DNA of 64,000 bases from Gemmatimonadota bacterium (GCA_016873995.1 VGVR01000010.1:1-64000); one strand, 5' to 3'; numbered from the stretch's first letter, positions 37,890-49,432 are shown. Numbers and translations: made by a program. The notes: generated by a model not told the origin, from the letters alone.

Positions 37890-37912
37890 ACCCGCGCCTC
37901 ACCCCCGCGGGT
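37890..37912. terminator. Hairpin between convergent ctpA-like and xerD genes
   Basis: A perfect 7-bp stem, ACCCGCG (37890-37896) and CGCGGGT (37906-37912), spans the 16-base gap and the end of xerD. No T-run follows. Its position at the meeting point of two convergent genes makes a bidirectional terminator plausible. Confidence 0.45.
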
Positions 37913-38798
37913 GGTACTTCCTGTGCACTTCGCGCAGGTAGTCGCGGTCGAGGTGCGTGTAGATCTGCGTGGTGGAGATGTCGGCGTGCCCGAGCAGCTC
38001 CTGCACGGCGGCCAGGTCTGCGCCGCCCTCGATGAGGTGGGTTGCGAACGTGTGCCGCAGCGTATGCGGTGACACCTTCTTGGCGATGCCGGCTCGGCGC
38101 GCCGACTTGGCGACGAGCGTCCACACGGCTTCGCGGCGCAGCGGGCCACCGCGCGCGTTCAAGAAGACGCGACCCTCCCCCTTCCCCTTGTCGAGCCGCG
38201 GGCGCACCTCGCGCAGGTACCGTTCGAGTGCGCGGCGAGCCGGCTCGCCGACCGGGACCAGTCGCTCCTTGGAGCCCTTCCCGAAGATGACGGCGAGCCC
38301 TTCCTCCAGGTCGAGCGCCGAGAGCGGCAGCTCCACCAGCTCGGATACGCGCACGCCGGAGGCATAGAGCATCTCGAGGATTGCTCGGTCGCGCCAATGG
38401 AGCGCGTGCGTGGAATCGGGCGCGTCGAGAAGTCGCGTCACCTCGTCCAGCGTGAGGAAGTCGGGGAGCCGCCGTGCGACGCGCGGCGACTCGAGCCGGT
38501 CGGTGGGGTCCACGCTCACCGCGCCGTCCGCGAGCAGGAAGGCGTAGTAGGTGCGCAGCGCGGACTGAGCCCGACGAATCGACGTGGCAGCGAGGCCTCC
38601 GTCTTTGAGCGAGAAGACCCACTCGCGCAGCTGTTTCGGCGTCACGTCGGCAGGCTTCGTGACGCCGGCCAGCGCCACGAAGTCGCGCCACCGCGACAGG
38701 TCCCGTGCGTAGGCGGCTGTGGTACGCGCCGACAGGCCGCGCTCGTACGTGAGGTAGTCCTCGAACTGCTCGAGCCGGAACGCGCGGACGTCACTCAT
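37899..38798 (-). CDS. xerD: Tyrosine recombinase XerD
   Basis: The 299-residue site-specific recombinase resolves chromosome dimers at dif with XerC. The N-terminal SAM-like domain begins FEDYLTYERGLSARTTAAYA. The catalytic domain has Arg in YASGVRVSELVELPL, Lys in FGKGSKERLVPVG, the His-x-x-Arg box in SPHTLRHTFATHLIEGG, His in ELLGHADISTTQIYTH and the nucleophile Tyr in IYTHL. It ends in RDYLREVHRKYHPRG, as in XerD. The start overlaps the dedA stop by eight bases. Confidence 0.93.
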   Translation of the reverse strand: MSDVRAFRLEQFEDYLTYERGLSARTTAAYARDLSRWRDFVALAGVTKPADVTPKQLREWVFSLKDGGLAATSIRRAQSALRTYYAFLLADGAVSVDPTDRLESPRVARRLPDFLTLDEVTRLLDAPDSTHALHWRDRAILEMLYASGVRVSELVELPLSALDLEEGLAVIFGKGSKERLVPVGEPARRALERYLREVRPRLDKGKGEGRVFLNARGGPLRREAVWTLVAKSARRAGIAKKVSPHTLRHTFATHLIEGGADLAAVQELLGHADISTTQIYTHLDRDYLREVHRKYHPRG

Positions 38799-39393
38799 GG
38801 CGCGAGCGCCACCACCACACGCATGCGAGCGCCACCACTACGGCCGCGACGATCCCGAGCCCACCCTGAACTCGGTCGAGGAGCCGGCCCAACAGGTCCA
38901 GATTCGTGCCCGCCCACCTGCCGAGCCACACGAGCGCTCCGTACCAGATCGCCGAAGCCACAGCAATGGGCACGGCCACCGAGAGCCAGCGCTGCCGCGT
39001 GATCCCCGCGAACACGGGCACGACAGCGCGGACACCGGGGAGGAAACGCGTGAAGAAGATCGCCGGGAGCCCCCAGCGCGCGTAGAAGCGGGCCATGCGC
39101 TCGAGTTGATGCGGCTTGAGGACGTGTCGCCCCATCGACGTGCCGAAGAGCGCTCTCCCGTGGGCGTACCCCATGCGGTACATCGCGAGTGCCGAGGCGA
39201 CGGTGAAGAGCCAAGTCGCCACGAACACCCAGCGCGCGCTCAGCGTCCCCAGCGCGGACAGGAGCCCGCCGAGCGCGACGAACGTATCGGCCGGGACCGC
39301 AGGAACCACGTTCTCGAGCGCCGCGCCGGCGCCCAGGAGGAGGTAGAGCGTGGGCCCGGGGAGCGCCTCCATCCACGCGAGGAAATCGCTCAC
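38791..39393 (-). CDS. DedA-family membrane protein
   Basis: The 200-residue protein has about five membrane segments and the DedA/VTT pattern: LENVVPAVPADTFVALGGLL near residue 26, MYRMGYAHGRALFG, and the conserved FFTRFLPGVRAVVPVFAGI near residue 115, containing the Arg that DedA proteins need. DedA proteins act as phospholipid scramblases/undecaprenyl-phosphate flippases in the inner membrane. The ATG at 39393 is clear. It is translated just before xerD. Confidence 0.9.
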   Translation of the reverse strand: MSDFLAWMEALPGPTLYLLLGAGAALENVVPAVPADTFVALGGLLSALGTLSARWVFVATWLFTVASALAMYRMGYAHGRALFGTSMGRHVLKPHQLERMARFYARWGLPAIFFTRFLPGVRAVVPVFAGITRQRWLSVAVPIAVASAIWYGALVWLGRWAGTNLDLLGRLLDRVQGGLGIVAAVVVALACVWWWRSRHE

Positions 39394-39493
39394 CCGGAGT
39401 TCCGGTCAGTGTTGGCCGGTGACCGCTGAGCCGGTGGCATTCGAACGCTGCTCGATCCACCGTGGCGGCGTCACCTGGGACGGCGCACCGGAT

Positions 39494-40026
39494 TCAGACC
39501 GCTTCGATCAGCGCCACTGCGTGCACCGCGATTCCCTCACCATCGCCGATCCACCCCATCCCCTCATTCGTCTTCCCTTTCACCGAGACCTGGTCCGGCA
39601 GGATCCCGAGCGCGTCGGCGAGCCGACGCCGCATGTCGTGGGCGTGGGGGCGGATCTTCGGGCTCTCGCACACGACCGTCGCATCGACGTTCACCACGCG
39701 CCAGCCGAGCTGCCGCACGGCATGCGTAGCGATGGTCATGAGCTCGAGGGAGTCGGCACCTTTCCAGCGCGCGTCGCTGGGCGGGAAGTGACTGCCGATG
39801 TCCCCCGCCGAAGCCGCGCCGAGCACGGCGTCGATGATTGCGTGCGCGACGGCATCACCGTCCGAGTGGCCGGAAAGGCCCGGGTGGCCCTCGATGCGCA
39901 CGCCGCCGAGCACCAAATCGCAGGCGGCGTCGAAGCGATGGGAGTCATAGCCGATTCCGACTCGGACGGTACCCGGTTGACGTTCTGTCGCGGGACGCTG
40001 GGTACCCGTCACGGCCAGCCTCTCCG

Positions 40027-40030
<4 letters not shown>
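39494..40030 (-). CDS. ispF: 2-C-methyl-D-erythritol 2,4-cyclodiphosphate synthase
   Basis: The enzyme of the MEP isoprenoid pathway forms MEcPP from CDP-ME-2-phosphate. Signatures are VRVGIGYDSHRFD, GGVRIEGHPGLSGHSDGDAV, the zinc ligands Asp and His in YDSHRF and His in GHSDGD, ADSLELMTIATHAVRQ, and VSVKGKTNEGMGWIGDGEGI near the C-terminus. The GTG at 40030 overlaps the fabF stop (GTGA); it gives an unusual N-terminal arm of about 22 residues before the family's normal start. A GTG at 40012 is the alternative. No ATG is available. Confidence 0.93.
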
Positions 40031-41292
<1,262 letters not shown>

Positions 41293-41323
41293 CGAATTGC
41301 GGTGGGGGGCAGGAACAGACGCC

Positions 41324-41566
41324 TCAGGACGCGCTCTTCTTGCGGAGGTACGCGATCGCGTCGCCCACGGTCCGCATCTGCTCGGCGTCCTCGTCCGGAA
41401 TGTCGACGCCGAACTCCTCCTCGAAAGCCATCACGAGCTCGACGGTGTCGAGGGAGTCCGCGCCGAGATCCTCTACGAACGAGGCGCTGTCGGTCACCTT
41501 CTCCGGCTCGACGCCCAGCTCGTTCACGATGATCTCACGGACTCGCGCCTCGGTAGGCTCGCTCAT
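41324..41566 (-). CDS. acpP: Acyl carrier protein
   Basis: The 80-residue acidic protein carries growing acyl chains on a phosphopantetheine attached to Ser in [19 protein letters not shown], about residue 40. The N-terminal helix has [16 protein letters not shown] and the C-terminus [13 protein letters not shown]. Size and motif are typical. It is between fabG and fabF. Confidence 0.97.
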   Translation of the reverse strand: MSEPTEARVREIIVNELGVEPEKVTDSASFVEDLGADSLDTVELVMAFEEEFGVDIPDEDAEQMRTVGDAIAYLRKKSAS

Positions 41567-41600
41567 GTCTCCTCCTTCGGGGGTTGATTCTGGCTCGGGG

Positions 41601-42344
41601 CTACATCACCATGCCACCGTCGACCGCCAGCACTTGGCCGGTAATGTAGCGCGCGTCCGGGCCCACGAGAAACCGCGCCGCGCTTGCCACATCTGCCGGG
41701 GTGCCCAGGTCTCCGAGCGGGATCCTGCCCTTCAGCTCCTCGACCTGTTTTTCGTTCAATTCGCCCGTCATGTCGGTGGTGATGAACCCCGGCGCGATGG
41801 CGTTGCAGCGCACGTTCCGGGAGGCCAGCTCGCGGGCCACGCTCTTGGTCATTCCCACGAGCCCCGCCTTGGAGGCCGCGTAGTTGGCCTGACCGGCGTT
41901 GCCGATGAGCCCCACGACTGACGTGATGTTCAGGATGCTTCCGTCGCGGCGCTTCATCATGCCACGTGTGACGGCGCGCGTGAAGTTGAACGCGCCCTTG
42001 AGATTGGCGGCGATCACCTCATCGAACTCCTCGTCTTTCATGCGCATGAGGAGGTTGTCTCTGGTGATCCCCGCGTTGTTCACCAGGATGTCGACTGGCC
42101 CGACGCTCGCCTCCACCGCCTCCAGGGTCGCGTTCACCTGTTTGGGGTCGGACACGTCGCACGCGAAGCCCGCATGACCGCTGCCCGGCAGGGCCGCGGC
42201 CGCGGCTTTGGCACGCTCGCCGTCCCGCGCGACCACGGCGACCTTGGCGCCCCCGTCGGCCAGGGCCTCGGCGATGGCGCGCCCGATCCCGCGCGAGCCC
42301 CCCGTGACCAGGGCGACCTTTCCTTCCAGCTCCCGTGCGCTCAT
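41601..42344 (-). CDS. fabG: 3-oxoacyl-ACP reductase
   Basis: The 247-residue short-chain dehydrogenase reduces 3-ketoacyl-ACP with NADPH. It shows the cofactor loop [34 protein letters not shown], Ser in [16 protein letters not shown], the active pair in [17 protein letters not shown] (YxxxK near 155) and [12 protein letters not shown]. The cluster position (fabD-fabG-acpP) supports FabG over other SDRs. Confidence 0.96.
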   Translation of the reverse strand: MSARELEGKVALVTGGSRGIGRAIAEALADGGAKVAVVARDGERAKAAAAALPGSGHAGFACDVSDPKQVNATLEAVEASVGPVDILVNNAGITRDNLLMRMKDEEFDEVIAANLKGAFNFTRAVTRGMMKRRDGSILNITSVVGLIGNAGQANYAASKAGLVGMTKSVARELASRNVRCNAIAPGFITTDMTGELNEKQVEELKGRIPLGDLGTPADVASAARFLVGPDARYITGQVLAVDGGMVM

Positions 42345-42362
42345 GGGCTTCTCCTGGCTACC

Positions 42363-43289
42363 TCAGGTCGAGGATGCGGCGAGTGCGGCGAAGTCCGCCG
42401 GCTCGCCGAGCGTGGCACTCGTCGCGTTCGGTGCGTTCCGCTTGTTCAGGCCGGTCAGCACTTTGCCCGGGCCCAGCTCGAGGAAGCGGTCGGCGCCTCC
42501 GGCGACCATCGCGGCCACCGTGGCGCTCCAGCGCACCGGGGCCGTGAGCTGCCGCACGAGGAGCTCGCGCGCTTCCGCGCCCGTCGTCACAGCGCGCGCC
42601 GTCACGTTCGACACCACCGGAAAGCTCGGGTCGCGGAACTCGATCGACGCGAGCCGCTTGCGTAGCGGCTCCACGGCCGGCTCCATCAGCGCCGAGTGGA
42701 ACGCCCCCGACACCTTCAGGGGGATCACCTTCTTCGAGCCCGCTTCTTTGGCGAGGCGCATGCCCTGCTCCACGCCGGCCACGTCGCCGCTGATCACGAC
42801 CTGGCCCTCGGAGTTGAAGTTCGCGGGCTGGCAGACCCCGGCTTCCACGCGCGCGCATACCGCCTCGATGTCGTCGTCGCCCAGGCCGAGCACCGCCGCC
42901 ATCGCTCCCGGTCGTCGCTGACCCGCCTCGAACATGAGCTCACCCCGCAGCCGCACCGCACCCAGCGCGTTCTCGAACGAAAGCGTGCCGGCCGCGACGT
43001 GCGCGCCGAACTCGCCGAAGGAGTGACCTGCGGCGAACGCGACCTCGCCGAGGCGCCCACGCGCGACCTCGAGGGCGGCCACACCGTGCACGAAGATCGC
43101 CGGCTGGGCGTTCCGGGTCTCGGTGAGCGTCTCCTCGGGACCGCTCCGCATGATGCCCGCGAGGTCGAAGCCGAGCACGCGGTTCGCCTTCGCGAGGACC
43201 TCTGCGGCCTTTGGCTCGGCATCGGCGAGCGCGGCGCACATGCCGACCGCTTGCGAGCCCTGTCCCGGAAACATGAGTGCGAGTGACAT
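42363..43289 (-). CDS. fabD: Malonyl-CoA:ACP transacylase
   Basis: The 308-residue enzyme loads malonate on ACP. It begins LALMFPGQGSQAVGMCAAL, has the nucleophile Ser in AAGHSFGEFGAHVAAG near residue 93, Arg in VRLRGELMFEAG near 118, and the catalytic His in KVSGAFHSALMEP near 202. Note GHSFGE where GHSLGE is common. It ends 18 bases before fabG begins. Confidence 0.95.
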   Translation of the reverse strand: MSLALMFPGQGSQAVGMCAALADAEPKAAEVLAKANRVLGFDLAGIMRSGPEETLTETRNAQPAIFVHGVAALEVARGRLGEVAFAAGHSFGEFGAHVAAGTLSFENALGAVRLRGELMFEAGQRRPGAMAAVLGLGDDDIEAVCARVEAGVCQPANFNSEGQVVISGDVAGVEQGMRLAKEAGSKKVIPLKVSGAFHSALMEPAVEPLRKRLASIEFRDPSFPVVSNVTARAVTTGAEARELLVRQLTAPVRWSATVAAMVAGGADRFLELGPGKVLTGLNKRNAPNATSATLGEPADFAALAASST

Positions 43290-43297
43290 GATGTTGC

Positions 43298-44293
43298 CTA
43301 GTAGCGGAGGACCATGGCGCCCCAGGTGAGTCCGGCCCCGAACGCGACCGTGAGCACGTGCGAGCCCGCGCCGATGCGGCCCTGCTCATCCGCTTCGTCG
43401 AGCCCGACCGGGACGGACGCGGAGCTCATGTTGCCGTAGCGGTCGACGTTCACGAAGACCTTGTCCATGGGGAGGTTCGCGTACTTCGCGGTCGCCTCGA
43501 TGATGCGGATGTTAGCCTGGTGCGGCACGAGCAGGTCGACGTCGCCGGCCGTGAGCCCCGCCTGCTGCAGCGCGAAGTCGCACGCCTCGGCCATGGAGCG
43601 GACGGCGTTCTTGAAGACCTCGCGCCCTTCCATGTGCACGAGGTGACGGGCCTGCTCCAAGATCCCCTGCGAGATCGGCTCGGCCGCCCCGCCCGCGGGG
43701 CGACAGAGGAGGTTCGACAGCCTGCCGTCGGAGCGCATGTGACTCGCGACGATGCCGCGCCCGCTCCCGTTCGCGCGACGGAGCACGGCAGCACCCGCCC
43801 CGTCGCCGAAGAGCACACACGTCGAGCGGTCGTTCCAGTTGATGATGGAACTCATCTTCTCGGCCGCGATCACCAGCGCGATCTCTCCTCGGCCGGCGGC
43901 GAGGTACCCCTCCGCGACGCTCATCCCGTAGAGGAAGCCGCTGCACGCGGCCATCACGTCGAAGGCCCAGGCGTTCGTGCACCCGAGGAGGGCCTGCGTT
44001 TCGCACGCCGTCGCGGGCATCCAGTGGTCCGGGGTGGACGTGCAGAGCACGATCACGTCGACCTCACCGGGCTCGACGTCGGCCTTCTCCATCGCCTTGC
44101 GGGCGGCGCCCGCACCCAGGTGGGCCGTGTTCACGCCGTCCGGCGCGATGCGCCGCGCGCGGATGCCCGTGCGCGTGCGGATCCACTCGTCCGACGTCTC
44201 CATGCGCTGGGCGAGGTCGTCGTTGGTCACGACCTGATCGGGGAGATACCTGCCCGTGGCGAGGATCTCGACGAGCGGCTCGGGCTTTTTCAC
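43298..44293 (-). CDS. fabH: Beta-ketoacyl-ACP synthase III
   Basis: The 331-residue enzyme starts fatty acid synthesis by condensing acetyl-CoA or a branched primer with malonyl-ACP. It has the catalytic Cys in FDVMAACSGFLYGMSVAEG near residue 115, His in DLLVPHQANIRIIEA near 255 and Asn in VDRYGNMSSASVPV near 285. The N-terminus reads VEILATGRYLPDQVVTNDDL. The gene lies between plsX and fabD, the usual order. Confidence 0.96.
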   Translation of the reverse strand: MKKPEPLVEILATGRYLPDQVVTNDDLAQRMETSDEWIRTRTGIRARRIAPDGVNTAHLGAGAARKAMEKADVEPGEVDVIVLCTSTPDHWMPATACETQALLGCTNAWAFDVMAACSGFLYGMSVAEGYLAAGRGEIALVIAAEKMSSIINWNDRSTCVLFGDGAGAAVLRRANGSGRGIVASHMRSDGRLSNLLCRPAGGAAEPISQGILEQARHLVHMEGREVFKNAVRSMAEACDFALQQAGLTAGDVDLLVPHQANIRIIEATAKYANLPMDKVFVNVDRYGNMSSASVPVGLDEADEQGRIGAGSHVLTVAFGAGLTWGAMVLRY

Positions 44294-44311
44294 GCGACGC
44301 CTGTGCGCGGG

Positions 44312-45292
44312 CTAGCGAGCGCCGGCCGTGAAATCCTGCGCGCTGTGCTTCACCATGTCGCCGCGCACGGCCCGGGTGGCGAGGCGGATGGCGTTCCGGA
44401 TCGCTTTCGGCGGTGAGCCGCCGTGACAGATGATCGACACGCCACCCACGCCGAGAAGCGGGGCCCCGCCGTGCTCGGCGTAGTCGAGCACGTGGAAGAC
44501 GTCCTCGAAGAGCGCGCCTTCGTCGCGGCCTGCGAGCTTCTTCTTCAGCATGCCGACGATCACGCCCGCCACCGACTCGTAGAACTTGAGCAGTACGTTC
44601 CCCACGAAGCCGTCGCACACCAGCACGTCACAGGTGTCGCGGATGATGTCGCGGCCCTCGACGTTGCCGACGAACTTGATGCCGGGCTCCTTCGCCAGAA
44701 GCTCGTGCGTCTCGGCGATGACCTCGTTTCCCTTGCCGCGCTCCTCGCCGATGTTGAGCAGCGCGACGCGAGGCTCCGCCAGCTCCATCGTCCGGCGCAT
44801 GTAGACGCTGCCCAGGTGCGCGAACTGGACCAGGTGCTGCGGCTTGCAGTCGACGTTCGCGCCGGCATCGATGAGCAGCACCGGAGAGCCGATGGTCGGC
44901 AGGAGCGTCGCCACTGCCGGGCGGTCGACGCCGGGGAGCGGCCGCAGGATGAAGAGCGAGGCGGCCATCATGGCGCCGGTCGAGCCCGCGCTCACGAAGG
45001 CGTCGACCTGGCCCGCCTGATGGAGCTTGAGGCCGACCACGATCGACGACTCGGGCTTCTTGCGAAGCACCGAGGCCGGTGCGTCCGCGGCCGTGACCCG
45101 ATCAGGTGCGTGGTGGAAGGAGAGCCGCTCCGGGATAGGTCCGTGCTTGGCAACTGCCGCCCGCACGACCGACTCGTCCCCGACCAGGACGATCTCGATG
45201 TCCCTGTCGAGCACCTTCAGGGCGTCGAGCGCACCCAGGACCTCGGGCTCCGGGGCCAGATCGGTGCCCATCGCGTCCAGCGCTATGCGCAT
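44312..45292 (-). CDS. plsX: Phosphate acyltransferase PlsX
   Basis: The 326-residue enzyme makes acyl-phosphate from acyl-ACP for phosphatidic acid synthesis. It begins MRIALDAMGTDLAPEPEVLG (family MGGD-like start), with VDAFVSAGSTGAMMAASLF, LPTIGSPVLLIDAGANVDCK, LLNIGEERGKGNEV and VCDGFVGNVLLKFYESVA. rpmF-plsX-fabH-fabD-fabG-acpP-fabF is a classical bacterial operon. Confidence 0.96.
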   Translation of the reverse strand: MRIALDAMGTDLAPEPEVLGALDALKVLDRDIEIVLVGDESVVRAAVAKHGPIPERLSFHHAPDRVTAADAPASVLRKKPESSIVVGLKLHQAGQVDAFVSAGSTGAMMAASLFILRPLPGVDRPAVATLLPTIGSPVLLIDAGANVDCKPQHLVQFAHLGSVYMRRTMELAEPRVALLNIGEERGKGNEVIAETHELLAKEPGIKFVGNVEGRDIIRDTCDVLVCDGFVGNVLLKFYESVAGVIVGMLKKKLAGRDEGALFEDVFHVLDYAEHGGAPLLGVGGVSIICHGGSPPKAIRNAIRLATRAVRGDMVKHSAQDFTAGAR

Positions 45293-45352
45293 GCCGACTC
45301 ACCCCGTTGGGGAATGTTGCTCAGCGTCCCGCGTTCCACGGGGCGCGTACCC

Positions 45353-45535
45353 TCAGGTGGCTGCGATCTCGAGGACCGGCACGTCCCCGTAGTGTCCGCA
45401 GCTCGGGCACACCCGGTGCGGGACCTTGGAGTCCCCACACTTCTGGCATGTCTGCACGGCTACGGGTTGGGCCTTGAAGTGCGTGCGCCGCTTACGCTTG
45501 CGCTGCTTCGACGTACGCTTCTTGGGAACTGCCAT
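45353..45535 (-). CDS. rpmF: 50S ribosomal protein L32
   Basis: The 60-residue protein begins [20 protein letters not shown], as in L32, and retains the zinc ribbon CQKCGDSK with CPSCGHYG (a C+ form). It lies next to the YceD gene with three bases between, as in many bacteria, linking ribosome and lipid supply. Confidence 0.97.
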   Translation of the reverse strand: MAVPKKRTSKQRKRKRRTHFKAQPVAVQTCQKCGDSKVPHRVCPSCGHYGDVPVLEIAAT

Positions 45536-45538
45536 GTG

Positions 45539-46051
45539 TCACCTGTCCTTTTGCGCCCGGAGGGCTTCCCAGCGTGGGTCGACTTCCTCGGCGGTGCACC
45601 CGCACGCCCCCTCGTTCAAGTTGGCGCCGCACCGCGGACAGAGGCCGCGGCACTCCGGATCACACACCACGTACGGATTCGTCGCGAGGATCACCTCCCC
45701 GCGCACTGCTTCTCCCAGGTCCAGATCCCGCTTGGACGGGTCGAACGGGTAGGCATCACCGTCGCCCACGTCCTCGTCGGTCACGTCGGCCGAGAACACC
45801 AGCGTGACCTCTTCCTCGACCTTCTCCTGCAACGGCCGCAGGCAGCGCCGGCACTCCTGCGCCAGCGTGCCCTTCAGGCTCCCGCGGGCGACCACCTCTC
45901 CGGTTCCCGCGAGCGAGACCCGGAGCCGGACGTCCACCGGTCCTGCCCAGTCGATTCCGCTGTCGTGCCAGAGCGCGTCATCGGCCGGAACCTCGGTCTC
46001 CACGAGCACCGATCCCTCGCGGTCCACCCGCCCGAGGTCCACCTTGAGCAT
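45539..46051 (-). CDS. yceD: DUF177 (YceD) family protein
   Basis: The 170-residue protein belongs to DUF177/YceD, found before rpmF and implicated in 23S rRNA/large-subunit biogenesis. It has QECRRCLRPLQEKVEEEVTL and the zinc-like tail DPECRGLCPRCGANLNEGAC. The preferred start is ATG 46051; a TTG at 46060 would add three residues. It is the first gene of the fatty acid cluster. Confidence 0.9.
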   Translation of the reverse strand: MLKVDLGRVDREGSVLVETEVPADDALWHDSGIDWAGPVDVRLRVSLAGTGEVVARGSLKGTLAQECRRCLRPLQEKVEEEVTLVFSADVTDEDVGDGDAYPFDPSKRDLDLGEAVRGEVILATNPYVVCDPECRGLCPRCGANLNEGACGCTAEEVDPRWEALRAQKDR

Positions 46052-46139
46052 AGGCGTCAAACCTAAGTGTCGCGCCCCCCTTGTCTAGCCGTTTCGGCCC
46101 CGCCCGCCGGGGCTTTCCGGCGTCCCCCGGGTGGCCCCG

Positions 46140-46562
46140 TCAGCGGACCGCGATGCGCTCGAACTCGGAGAAGAAGAAGGCGATCTCCCGGGCCGCATTT
46201 TCGTCCGAATCCGAAGCGTGGATCGCGTTCCGGCCCTTCGACTCCGCATGGAGCTTACGCACCGTCCCTGGCGCGGCCTCGGCGGGGTCCGTGGCGCCGA
46301 TCGTGGAACGCAGCTTCGCCACCGCGTCGTTGGCCTCGAGCACCATCGGGATCACCGGCCCCGAGGTCATGAACTCGACCAGCTCGGCGTAGAACCCGCG
46401 CTCGCGGTGCACGGCGTAGAACTCGCCCGCCTGCGCCTTGCTCAAGGACACCAGCTTCAGCGCCTTCACCGTGAACCCCGCGCCTTCCAGGTGCGCGAGG
46501 ATCTTGCCGGCCTTCTTCGCACCCACCGCATCGGGCTTGAGGATCGCGAGAGTCAGGCTCAC
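46140..46562 (-). CDS. ndk: Nucleoside diphosphate kinase
   Basis: The 140-residue kinase equalises NTP pools via a phospho-His. It begins [20 protein letters not shown], with [20 protein letters not shown] and the active-site region [18 protein letters not shown] (His in NAIHASDS, about residue 120). The GTG at 46562 overlaps the stop of the CBS gene (GTGA); a longer upstream frame is that gene's shadow. Confidence 0.96.
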   Translation of the reverse strand: MSLTLAILKPDAVGAKKAGKILAHLEGAGFTVKALKLVSLSKAQAGEFYAVHRERGFYAELVEFMTSGPVIPMVLEANDAVAKLRSTIGATDPAEAAPGTVRKLHAESKGRNAIHASDSDENAAREIAFFFSEFERIAVR

Positions 46563-47013
46563 GAGACACCTCCTGCGCGCCGCACGCGGGCGGCGTTCTG
46601 CAGGTGGAGCGCGCGGAGCACCTTGGTGCGCGTGACGATGCCGATCAGGCGGCCTTCCCGCGCCACCGGAATCTGCTCCACGTCCTTGTGCACCATCATG
46701 TGCGCGGCCTCGATGAGCGGCTGCCCCTCGGAGACGCACAGCACAGAGCGCGTCATCACGTCGCGCGCGGTGAGCGGCTCGTCCGTGGAGGCCGATTCGT
46801 CCGCGTCGGCCTCGTGCATCAACTGCCCGAGCGCATCGCCGGCCGTCATCATGCCGAGCACCTCGGAACGCTCCCCGACCACCGGGACCGCGTCCACGCC
46901 CTGCTGCACCATCAGGTCGACCACCTCGGAGAGCAGGGTCTCCGGCCGTACGCGGTGGTCGACTGCTTCGATCGCGTCCTCGACGAGGAGCGCGTCTTCC
47001 ACAGTCGTCATCA

Positions 47014-47014
<1 letters not shown>
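46559..47014 (-). CDS. Two-CBS-domain protein
   Basis: The 151-residue protein consists almost only of a CBS pair ([40 protein letters not shown]; then [35 protein letters not shown]). Such pairs bind adenine nucleotides as sensors. It lies between sucD and ndk and overlaps both: the sucD stop and its ATG form TGATG, and its own stop is GTGA with ndk. A role in sensing energy charge for this metabolic group is inference. Confidence 0.88.
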
Positions 47015-47901
<887 letters not shown>

Positions 47902-47910
47902 GGCGGTTTC

Positions 47911-49044
47911 CTAGGCGCTCGCCAGTTGGACGGCCTTCTCGACCACGGCGTCCATCGAGGTGTATGCCGGGAAGCCTGCCTTCTCCAGGATCTTCAGCGC
48001 GATCTCCTCGTTCGTGCCGGTCAGCCGGATGACGATGGGCGGCTCGATCTCGATGCGGCGCATCGCCTCGATGATGCCGTTCGCCACGTCGTCGCAGCGC
48101 GTGATGCCGCCGAAGATGTTGAACAGGATCGCTTTCACGTTCGGATCCGAGGTGATGATCTCGAGCGCCGCGACCACCTTGTCCGGGTTCGACGAGCCGC
48201 CGATGTCGAGGAAGTTGGCCGGGTTGCCGCCGTAGTACTTCACCAGGTCCATCGTGGCCATCGCCAGGCCCGCACCATTTACGCAGCAGCCGACGTTGCC
48301 GTCGAGCTTCACGAACGAGAGGCCCGCCGCGCGTGCCTTCGCCTCCGCGGGCGGCTCGGCGGAGACGTCCCGCATCGCCGCGACTTCCAAGCGGCGGAAG
48401 AGCTCGTTGTCGTCGATGCTCATCTTGGCGTCGATCGCCTTCACCTCACCCGACGGCGTCGTGATCATCGGGTTGATCTCGGCCATCGAAGCACCGGAGG
48501 ATACGAACGAGTCGTAGAGCTGCGAGATGATCTTCGTGGCCTGCTTGATGAGCGCGTCGTCGTCGTAGAGGAAGTTCGCGAGCCAGTAGGCCTGGTGCGG
48601 GAGGAGGCCGTAGCGCGGATCGACGGCGAGCTTCCGCACCTTCTCGGGCGTCTCCTTGGCGACCGTCTCGATGTCGATGCCGCCTGCGGCCGAGACGATG
48701 AACGTGGGCGCCTGCTTGGCCCGGTCGATCAACACCCCCACGTAGGCTTCCGTGGCGATGTTTTCAGCCGGCGTGACGAGCACCTTCTCGACCGTCAGTC
48801 CTTTGATCTGCATGCCGAGGATCTTCTCGGCGTGCCCGCGTGCTTCAGCCGGAGTCTTGGCCAGCTTCACGCCGCCCGCCTTCCCGCGCCCGCCCGAGTG
48901 GACCTGGGCCTTCACCACCACCGCTCCGCCGTACTTCGCGGCCAGTTTCTCGGCTTCCGCGGGGGTCGTGGCCACCTCGCCCGGAGGCACCGGGATGCCC
49001 GCGGCGCGGAACCGCTCCTTCGCCTGGTACTCGTGTAGGTCCAT
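47911..49044 (-). CDS. sucC: Succinyl-CoA synthetase beta subunit
   Basis: The 377-residue ATP-grasp subunit begins MDLHEYQAKERFRAAGIPVP and has VVKAQVHSGGRGKAGGVKLA, AEINPMITTPSGEVKAIDAK, NVGCCVNGAGLAMATMDL, FLDIGGSSNPDKVVAALEI and LFNIFGGITRCDDVANGI. It is intact. Its upstream region holds a strong hairpin (49094-49111) and a G-rich tract (49193-49213). Confidence 0.97.
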   Translation of the reverse strand: MDLHEYQAKERFRAAGIPVPPGEVATTPAEAEKLAAKYGGAVVVKAQVHSGGRGKAGGVKLAKTPAEARGHAEKILGMQIKGLTVEKVLVTPAENIATEAYVGVLIDRAKQAPTFIVSAAGGIDIETVAKETPEKVRKLAVDPRYGLLPHQAYWLANFLYDDDALIKQATKIISQLYDSFVSSGASMAEINPMITTPSGEVKAIDAKMSIDDNELFRRLEVAAMRDVSAEPPAEAKARAAGLSFVKLDGNVGCCVNGAGLAMATMDLVKYYGGNPANFLDIGGSSNPDKVVAALEIITSDPNVKAILFNIFGGITRCDDVANGIIEAMRRIEIEPPIVIRLTGTNEEIALKILEKAGFPAYTSMDAVVEKAVQLASA

Positions 49045-49093
49045 GCGGCTTGGAAGTAGTTGTCCTGGAAGCTGCTGAACTGAAGGGCTTTAG

Positions 49094-49213
49094 GAGGGCC
49101 GGGCGGCCCTCACGCGGGGCCCGGAAGGGGGCCGGAATCGGGGGTAGAATGCCCGGAAAAGCTACCAGCGGGCCCCGGGGGGATCAACGGATGGGGGGTG
49201 GGGGGGTGGGGGG
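49094..49213. other. Hairpin and G-quadruplex-like tract upstream of sucC
   Basis: The gap 49045-49237 has no gene. It contains the perfect hairpin GAGGGCC-gggc-GGCCCTC (49094-49111) and, further out, three runs of G (six, seven and six) separated by single T at 49193-49213, with another G6 at 49177-49182. On the plus strand these could fold into a G-quadruplex. They lie 50-170 bases upstream of the minus-strand sucC start. Confidence 0.5.
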
Positions 49214-49237
49214 ACGCTCTCTCGATCCCAGCGTGGG

Positions 49238-49432
49238 TCAGAGGAACGGGTTACGGACCCGCACTGTGCCGTAGACGCGGCCGTGCTCGAAGTCCTCTGA
49301 AATGAGCTCGTCCAGCGCGTGGTGCTCAGCAAACGCCCAGAGGTGTGCGTCGGACGGCCACCGCCGAGTGGCCGGGTTACGGATGTCGTCAACCAGCGCG
49401 GCCACGGCGGTAGAGCTCCCTCGCGCGTCCAT
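49238..49432 (-). pseudogene. C-terminal remnant of a PIN-domain (VapC-like) toxin
   Basis: About 65 codons read as the end of a PIN-domain ribonuclease: STAVAALVDDIRNPATRRWP, HALDELISEDFEHGRVYG and VRVRNPFL. The acidic ED in SEDFEHG and the terminal VRVxNPF are typical of PIN-family C-termini. Nothing PIN-like precedes it: the frame upstream is Arg-rich shadow, and the N-terminal Asp of the catalytic site is absent. It is a degraded toxin gene; no antitoxin is seen. Confidence 0.55.
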
